Assembly: GCA_034666705.1 (NCBI GenBank)
Contig: JAXDLH010000227.1
Location: forward strand, 1-23,455
Origin: JAXDLH01 sp034666705
GTDB lineage: Bacteria > Chloroflexota > UBA6077 > SHYK01
Length of the DNA stretch: 23,455 nucleotides
Reading direction: 5' to 3'
Shown here piece by piece: positions 22,399 through 23,455 of this stretch (the first letter of the stretch is position 1; the number at the start of each line of letters is the position of its first letter). The notes under the pieces are model-generated. The model did not search any database, was not told where the DNA came from, and saw nothing but the letters and a program-made list of their open reading frames with translations. Position numbers and translations under genes: made by a program.

Positions 22399-22839
22399 CT
22401 ACACGGCGCCGGCTTCCGCCCCGCTGCCGCGTGAGGCGCGCGCCGCGCGGTACTCCTCGAACGTCCGGCCGGCGTGGTCCTTCCAATCGTCGGCACTCTC
22501 GCCCTCGGACGGGCCGGTGCGGATCATGAGCCACTTCACGCCCTCCGGACCCACCGTGAACCCGTACTGCAGGCGGCGCGGGAAGCTGAGTACCGTCCCC
22601 GGGCCGCACCACCGCCCGCGGTGGGTGAGCCCGCCCTCGAGAATGAACACCACCTCGTCCTGGTCGTGGCTATGGGGCGCCACCTCGCGGTGTGCCTCGC
22701 GCTCGATGATGTAGATCCACGGGCCCTTCTCGAAGTCGCCCAGGCAGCGCCACGTCTCCTCGCGCGGCTGCCCCGGCTCACGCTCCCGCCCGAATCGCCA
22801 GGTAGCCTCGTCAAGGTCTGCCATGATCCGTGCCCACAT
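22399..22839 (-). CDS. Cupin-domain protein
   Basis: The 146-aa small beta-barrel protein has cupin motif 1, EVAPHSHDQDEVVFILEG (52-69), which supplies His56, His58 and Glu62 as likely metal ligands. Motif 2 is GPGTVLSFPRRLQYGF (79-94), in which the usual second-motif His is replaced by Gln or Tyr, so the site may be altered. AAGGGAG about 6 nt upstream supports the ATG at 22839; an in-frame ATG at 22824 and a longer frame to 22869 are less likely. The gene follows the amidohydrolase by 81 nt on the same strand. Cupins include dioxygenases, isomerases and binding proteins, so the role here is open; the context suggests aromatic or ring-cleavage metabolism. Confidence 0.85.
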   Translation of the reverse strand: MWARIMADLDEATWRFGREREPGQPREETWRCLGDFEKGPWIYIIEREAHREVAPHSHDQDEVVFILEGGLTHRGRWCGPGTVLSFPRRLQYGFTVGPEGVKWLMIRTGPSEGESADDWKDHAGRTFEEYRAARASRGSGAEAGAV

Positions 22840-22920
22840 ACGCAGCTCCCTTCTCTCGCACAAGAGCAAACATCGATGCGACGGTGTTCTGCCAAGGTCG
22901 TTCGGCAGATGACAATGAGC

Positions 22921-23455
22921 CTACTCCAGCCGCAGGAGCCGGCGGACGTTGCCGTTCAGGATCTTCTCCTTGTCCTCGGCGCTGAGCGTCACCTGCTCCA
23001 TCCACTGGGTGCCCGGCTTGTTCTCCACGAACGGGTAGTCGACCGAGAAGAGGATGCGGTCGACGCCCAGCTCCATCATGGAGCAGAGCAGCGCTGGTGT
23101 CGAGAAGTGGCCACTGGTCGTGATCCAGAAATGCTTGCTGAACTGCTCGCGGAAGTTGAGCGGCTTGTTGCCCGGGCGCGCGAGCCCCTGGTCGATGCGC
23201 CACAGTGAGAACGGTAACCCCTCGCCCATGTGCCCAAGGATGATCTTCAAGTTCGGATAGGCGTCGAACACGCCGCTCAGCACCATCCGGATGCCCTGGG
23301 TCGCGGTCTCGACCGTGTAGCCCCACCCCGCGGTGAGCAGCGCCGGAAAATCGGCGGCGTACTCCTTGTAGTACGCATCGACGACCGCGGGGTGCGGCGT
23401 GGCCGGGTGCAAGTAGAGAGGCACGTCGAGCGCCTCGGCCCGCTCACAGATCGGC
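22921..23455 (-). CDS. Amidohydrolase family 2 protein, aromatic-acid decarboxylase-like (5' end beyond the window)
   Basis: The frame is open to the window edge, reading PICERAEALDVPLYLHP before the internal GTG, so the N-terminal part, including the usual metal-binding HxH, lies outside. The visible 178 residues form the C-terminal half of an ACMSD / 2,3-dihydroxybenzoate or gamma-resorcylate decarboxylase-type TIM barrel. These include LYLHP, LKIILGHMGEGLPFSLWRID with the catalytic-region His, and DRILFSVDYPFVENK with the metal-binding Asp, ending GNVRRLLRLE. Members decarboxylate hydroxy-aromatic acids or hydrolyse related compounds, matching the Rieske oxygenases nearby. It is upstream of the cupin gene in the same direction and probably co-transcribed with it. 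Confidence 0.88.
   Translation of the reverse strand, partial: PICERAEALDVPLYLHPATPHPAVVDAYYKEYAADFPALLTAGWGYTVETATQGIRMVLSGVFDAYPNLKIILGHMGEGLPFSLWRIDQGLARPGNKPLNFREQFSKHFWITTSGHFSTPALLCSMMELGVDRILFSVDYPFVENKPGTQWMEQVTLSAEDKEKILNGNVRRLLRLE

Overview
The window is 23.5 kb of high-GC bacterial DNA. It best fits a Chloroflexota member, perhaps a Thermomicrobia-like or uncultured soil or marine lineage. That placement is inferred from the mix of several Rieske oxygenases, an orphan molybdenum-hydroxylase subunit and dispersed palindromic repeats, not from a marker-gene tree.

Layout. (1) Positions 1-1882, minus strand: rarA (AAA+ replication-recombination ATPase) is followed by two hypothetical genes, the first overlapping rarA by ATGA. 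(2) Positions 2141-4830, plus strand: a consensus sigma-70 promoter drives the conserved cluster rpmH-rnpA-yidD-yidC-jag (L34, RNase P protein, membrane insertion factor, YidC insertase, KH/R3H RNA-binding protein). No dnaA or mnmE is seen beside it. (3) Positions 4902-5907: a decayed patch with a truncated DppB-type permease and a PIN-domain gene whose first catalytic motif lies upstream of its only ATG. (4) Positions 5956-9905: a divergent marR / RND efflux pump pair, with a perfect 8-bp-arm palindrome between them that is probably the MarR operator. (5) Positions 10055-12660: a PfkB-family sugar kinase, a small unknown protein and a phthalate-dioxygenase-like Rieske oxygenase. (6) Positions 13020-18399: a zinc alcohol dehydrogenase, a second copy of the small unknown protein, a YhcG/DUF1016 nuclease, a 17-codon remnant of a third copy, and a stand-alone xanthine-dehydrogenase-type molybdopterin subunit. 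(7) Positions 18460-22020: a VOC protein, a second Rieske oxygenase and a lipoprotein substrate-binding protein of a peptide/nickel-type ABC transporter. (8) Positions 22399-23455, minus strand: a cupin and a 5'-truncated amidohydrolase of the aromatic-acid decarboxylase type.

The right half (about 11-23.5 kb) reads as an accessory catabolic island. Rieske oxygenases, a Mo hydroxylase, a Zn-dehydrogenase, a VOC protein, a cupin and an amidohydrolase could act in sequence on an aromatic or similar compound, and the lipoprotein could capture a substrate. No reductase, ferredoxin, CoxS/CoxM subunit or transporter permease is present here, so electron donors and membrane components must be elsewhere.

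The most notable unexplained element is a family of about 80-residue proteins with no function I recognise. Two full copies and one remnant lie beside oxidoreductase genes. Copy A has an excellent Shine-Dalgarno sequence but an ATC codon where its paralogue has ATG. Two copies of a composite palindromic repeat (about 12.7-12.9 kb and 22.2 kb) flank most of the island.
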